Assembly (NCBI GenBank): GCA_947167725.1 | Contig: CAMVJF010000073.1 | Coordinates: 1 to 7,748, forward strand | Direction of reading: 5' to 3' | Source of the DNA: an uncultured Clostridia bacterium | Lineage (GTDB): Bacteria; Bacillota; Clostridia; Oscillospirales; Oscillospiraceae | Length of the DNA: 7,748 bases | In this document: positions 5,846-7,748 of the stretch, in pieces | How the letters are laid out: the number at the start of each line of letters is the position of its first letter | How positions within the stretch are numbered: the first letter of the stretch is position 1 | Made by a program: the position numbers and the translations under genes | The notes under the pieces: generated by a model | Databases searched by the model: none | Told to the model about the DNA's origin: nothing | What the model saw: the letters and a program-made list of their open reading frames with translations, nothing else

Positions 5846-5889
5846 ACGCCCCCTCGCCTATTAATACTTCATTATAGGCGAACGGGCGT
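5846..5889 (-). promoter_or_regulatory. Long hairpin overlapping the -10 box and the Shine-Dalgarno of the 50-residue gene
   Basis: Arms 5889-5874 and 5861-5846 (minus strand) pair over 16 positions with one mismatch and one G-U: ACGCCC/GGGCGT outside and TCGCCTAT/ATAGGCGA inside, around a 12-base loop. The 3' arm contains GAGGGGG, the ribosome binding site. No T run follows, so it is not a classic terminator. RNA reading through from rsgA could fold it; RNA started at the sigma-E promoter (about 5864) would lack the 5' arm. Confidence 0.6.
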
Positions 5890-5899
5890 CCTGATATGA
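5871..5899 (-). promoter_or_regulatory. Probable sigma-E (mother-cell) promoter
   Basis: On the minus strand TCATATC (5899-5893) matches the B. subtilis sigma-E -35 consensus KMATATT at 6 of 7 positions. CCTATAAT (5878-5871) matches the -10 consensus CATAYAMT at 7 of 8. The 14-base spacer is what sigma-E uses. It starts 8 bases after the rsgA stop and would begin RNA near 5864, about 24 bases before the first start codon. The -10 also contains TATAAT, but no sigma-A -35 lies at 16-18 bases. Known sigma-E control of spoVM (B. subtilis) and sipL (C. difficile) fits. Confidence 0.65.
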
Positions 5900-5906
5900 C
5901 AGATTT

Positions 5907-6794
5907 TTACGTTTCTTTCACATCCCAGGGCTTTTGCCTGGCAGTAAGGTCATAGAGCCGGACGTAGGAGGAATACCGTTTCGGCGCGATCCGTCCTTGC
6001 TCGATCGCCTCGCGTACGGCACAGCCGGGTTCCTTGAGATGGGCGCAGTCGATGAAGCGGCATTTTCCTATGTAAGGAGCGAACTCGGGAAAATCGTATT
6101 GCAGATCCTCCTTTGCAATCGACTGCATCATCTGGATCTCAAAGGAGGCAAATCCGGGAGTATCGGCTATATAACAGTCTTCACCGAGACGGTACAGCTC
6201 GACGTGGCGGGTTGTGTGCTTGCCGCGGCCGAGATGCTCGCTCACCTCGTCAGTCGGGATCGCAGCGCCGGGCATCAGGGTATTCAGGATGCTCGACTTG
6301 CCGACGCCCGAGTTTCCCGTGAGCGCGCATACCTTCCCGCGAAGCACTTCACGCAACTCTTCCATCCCCTCTCCGGTCTCCGCGCTCGTGCGGATAACGG
6401 TGTAGCCCGCACTGCGGTATAGCTCGTACAGCTCGTCTCCGGCGTTGAGATCGACCTTGTTCACGCAGATCACGAGCTCGCAGCTCGCCTCATTCGCGAT
6501 AACGGAAACGCGGTCGATCAGAAAGGGGTCTGTGACCGGATTGACATTGGCGGCGATAAAGACGAGCGTATCAATATTTGCCACCGCGGGACGGATGAAG
6601 AAATTCTTTCGCGGTTCGACAGATTCGATCCGCCCGCTCTTTCCGCTGTCTGTGACGAGGCGGACATGATCGCCCACAAGAGGCGAGGTCCCGTCAAGCC
6701 GGAATCGGCCGCGGGCTTTGCAGGCGACGACGCCGTCCGTCGTCTGCACATAGTAGAAGCCGCTGAGGGCTTTGATGATCAAACCTTCCGTCAT
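5907..6794 (-). CDS. rsgA: Small ribosomal subunit biogenesis GTPase RsgA
   Basis: Circularly permuted GTPase that binds the 30S subunit late in assembly and hydrolyses GTP when maturation is complete; 295 residues, the normal size. From the ATG: an N-terminal OB-fold (about 1-68, with GFYYV and VGDHV), then the permuted G motifs NKVD (112-115, G4), GNSGVGKSS (160-168, P-loop), GRGKHTTRH (189-197, switch I) and DTPG (211-214, G3). A C-terminal zinc knuckle uses C245, C250, H252 and C258 (CAHLKEPGC). The start is set at ATG 6794: AGGA lies six bases before it. A TTG at 6800 is in frame but almost touches that AGGA, so I reject it. The ATG follows the kinase stop by two bases, so the two are translated from one message, as in B. 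subtilis where prkC precedes rsgA. Confidence 0.97.
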   Translation of the reverse strand: MTEGLIIKALSGFYYVQTTDGVVACKARGRFRLDGTSPLVGDHVRLVTDSGKSGRIESVEPRKNFFIRPAVANIDTLVFIAANVNPVTDPFLIDRVSVIANEASCELVICVNKVDLNAGDELYELYRSAGYTVIRTSAETGEGMEELREVLRGKVCALTGNSGVGKSSILNTLMPGAAIPTDEVSEHLGRGKHTTRHVELYRLGEDCYIADTPGFASFEIQMMQSIAKEDLQYDFPEFAPYIGKCRFIDCAHLKEPGCAVREAIEQGRIAPKRYSSYVRLYDLTARQKPWDVKET

Positions 6795-6796
6795 TG

Positions 6797-7748
6797 TCAA
6801 TCCTGTCCCAGAGAGACCTGGAGGGTGACCTTGCTGTGTTCCTGCACGCTCTCGCCGATCTGGATGTTCTGGCCTACTACGGTCCCGCGGTCAAGCGGGC
6901 TGTCGATCCATTCGGAGCCTGCGTAGTTGAGGTTATTGCCCGTGAGCTTGCTGATGGCCGCCTCCTCAGACAAACCGATGAGGTTCGGCATCTGAACATA
7001 CTGCACGCGCGGACCGCTGCTGACGTTGAGATAGACCGTGGAGCCGCTGATGATCTTCTCCCCGGCCGAAGGACTGGTAGAGATCACATAGTTATGTGCG
7101 ACGGTGTCGCTGGTCGCCGCTTCCACCTCGACGGCAAAGCCGGTCTTTATCAGGAGAGCCATCGCCTCGCGATACTCATAATTGGAGACATCGGGGATCG
7201 CGATGGAAGTCATGCTGCGGCTGACGGAGATCTCGACCGTGACGCCCTCGTTTTCAATACTCATGCTGCGCCCGGGATCCGGCTTTTGGCTGATGATGAT
7301 GCCGGGCTCGGTCTCGTTGGTATAGACGTCGGTGATGATAAAGCTGTAGATCGGATCGGCGTTGCGAACGACATCGTCATAACGGCTGCCGACAAAATCG
7401 GGCAGGTCAACACGCTCGGCCGGGGAAAACAGGTCCTTCACCCAGAAGTTCCATAGAAACACAAACAGGAAGATCGAGACGAGAAGCAGGCCGAATGAAC
7501 CTCTCAGAAAGCTGACCTTGGATGCCTTCTTGCGGCGGATATCATAGCTTGCCTTCGTCAGCTCGCTGTAGGAGACGACCGGCTTGACCGCATCTTCCAC
7601 TTCCGGCTCGGGAGGAAGCTCTTGCTTCATGGCATTGCGTGTGAATTCATCGAGCGCCTCGAGCAGTTGTCCGGCCGTCTGGTAGCGGGAATCGAGGTCT
7701 GCGCTCATCGCCTTGAGCGTGATGTATTCGAGCTCCTCGGGAATCGAG
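6797..7748 (-). CDS. prkC: PASTA-domain Ser/Thr protein kinase, PrkC/PknB/Stk1 type (5' part outside window)
   Basis: The last 316 residues of a eukaryotic-type membrane kinase. The fragment begins in the C-lobe of the kinase with SIPEELEYITLKAMSADLDS and RYQTA, the usual end of the Hanks-type fold. A cytosolic juxtamembrane linker (about 30-82, ending in the basic RRKKASK) comes next, then one TM helix (about 83-103, SFGLLLVSIFLFVFLWNFWV). Three extracellular PASTA repeats follow: about 112-177 (VDLPDFVGSRYDD...), 178-245 (IAIPDVSNYEYREA...) and 247-316 (VQMPNLIGLSEEAA...). PASTA repeats bind muropeptides or lipid II. In B. subtilis PrkC phosphorylates division and translation factors and wakes spores in response to muropeptides. 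The catalytic loop, P-loop and start are outside. The stop TGA lies two bases before the rsgA ATG, indicating co-transcription. The symbol follows the B. subtilis name; pknB or stk1 are equally used. Confidence 0.95.
   Translation of the reverse strand, partial: SIPEELEYITLKAMSADLDSRYQTAGQLLEALDEFTRNAMKQELPPEPEVEDAVKPVVSYSELTKASYDIRRKKASKVSFLRGSFGLLLVSIFLFVFLWNFWVKDLFSPAERVDLPDFVGSRYDDVVRNADPIYSFIITDVYTNETEPGIIISQKPDPGRSMSIENEGVTVEISVSRSMTSIAIPDVSNYEYREAMALLIKTGFAVEVEAATSDTVAHNYVISTSPSAGEKIISGSTVYLNVSSGPRVQYVQMPNLIGLSEEAAISKLTGNNLNYAGSEWIDSPLDRGTVVGQNIQIGESVQEHSKVTLQVSLGQD

Noticed and set aside
6795..6800. TTG at 6800 as the rsgA start
   Set aside because: It overlaps the kinase stop and leaves almost no spacing from the AGGA. 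The ATG at 6794 has correct spacing and gives the usual RsgA N-terminus.
1..7748. CRISPR array, insertion sequence, prophage, tRNA or riboswitch
   Set aside because: No regularly spaced direct repeats, transposase or integrase motifs, tRNA cloverleaf or known riboswitch core were found by reading both strands.

Overview
The window looks like chromosomal DNA from a GC-rich, spore-forming member of the Clostridia (Bacillota); an Oscillospiraceae-like lineage is my guess. The support is a PASTA-domain Ser/Thr kinase followed directly by rsgA, two spore-coat morphogenesis genes (a SpoVM-like peptide and a SipL-type SPOCS/LysM protein), lipoproteins with Clostridia-style signal peptides, and a type A RNase P RNA. 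I see no phage, transposon, CRISPR or plasmid signal. All protein genes lie on the minus strand; only the RNase P RNA gene is on the plus strand.

Right to left, in the direction of transcription: the 3' part of a PrkC/PknB-type kinase (kinase C-lobe end, TM helix, three PASTA repeats) enters from the right edge and is almost fused to rsgA (ribosome-assembly GTPase). After rsgA comes a compact group of a 50-residue two-helix membrane protein, a 30-residue SpoVM-like peptide and sipL. A good match to a sigma-E (mother-cell) promoter lies just after the rsgA stop codon. B. subtilis has prkC-rsgA-rpe-thiN-spoVM, so the position supports the spoVM call. Next is yebC with its own probable promoter, then two adjacent lipoprotein genes that seem to share a small beta-rich domain. 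The second has a near-consensus sigma-A promoter. The plus-strand rnpB gene converges on this lipoprotein gene across a shared hairpin terminator. At the left edge murD (3' end cut off by the window) reads leftward from a promoter back to back with that of rnpB.

The central theme is spore envelope assembly. In known systems SpoVM marks the curved forespore membrane and recruits the coat ATPase SpoIVA, and SipL binds SpoIVA through its LysM domain. The two SpoIVA partners sit next to each other here, behind one probable mother-cell promoter, together with an unnamed small membrane protein. The kinase (a muropeptide sensor in B. subtilis spores) and MurD deal with peptidoglycan.

There is no radically new system that I can defend. 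The most interesting points are the very small spoVM-like gene and its sigma-E promoter, the unnamed membrane protein in the same unit, and a hairpin that could silence that protein's ribosome binding site in read-through RNA from rsgA but not in RNA started at the sigma-E promoter.
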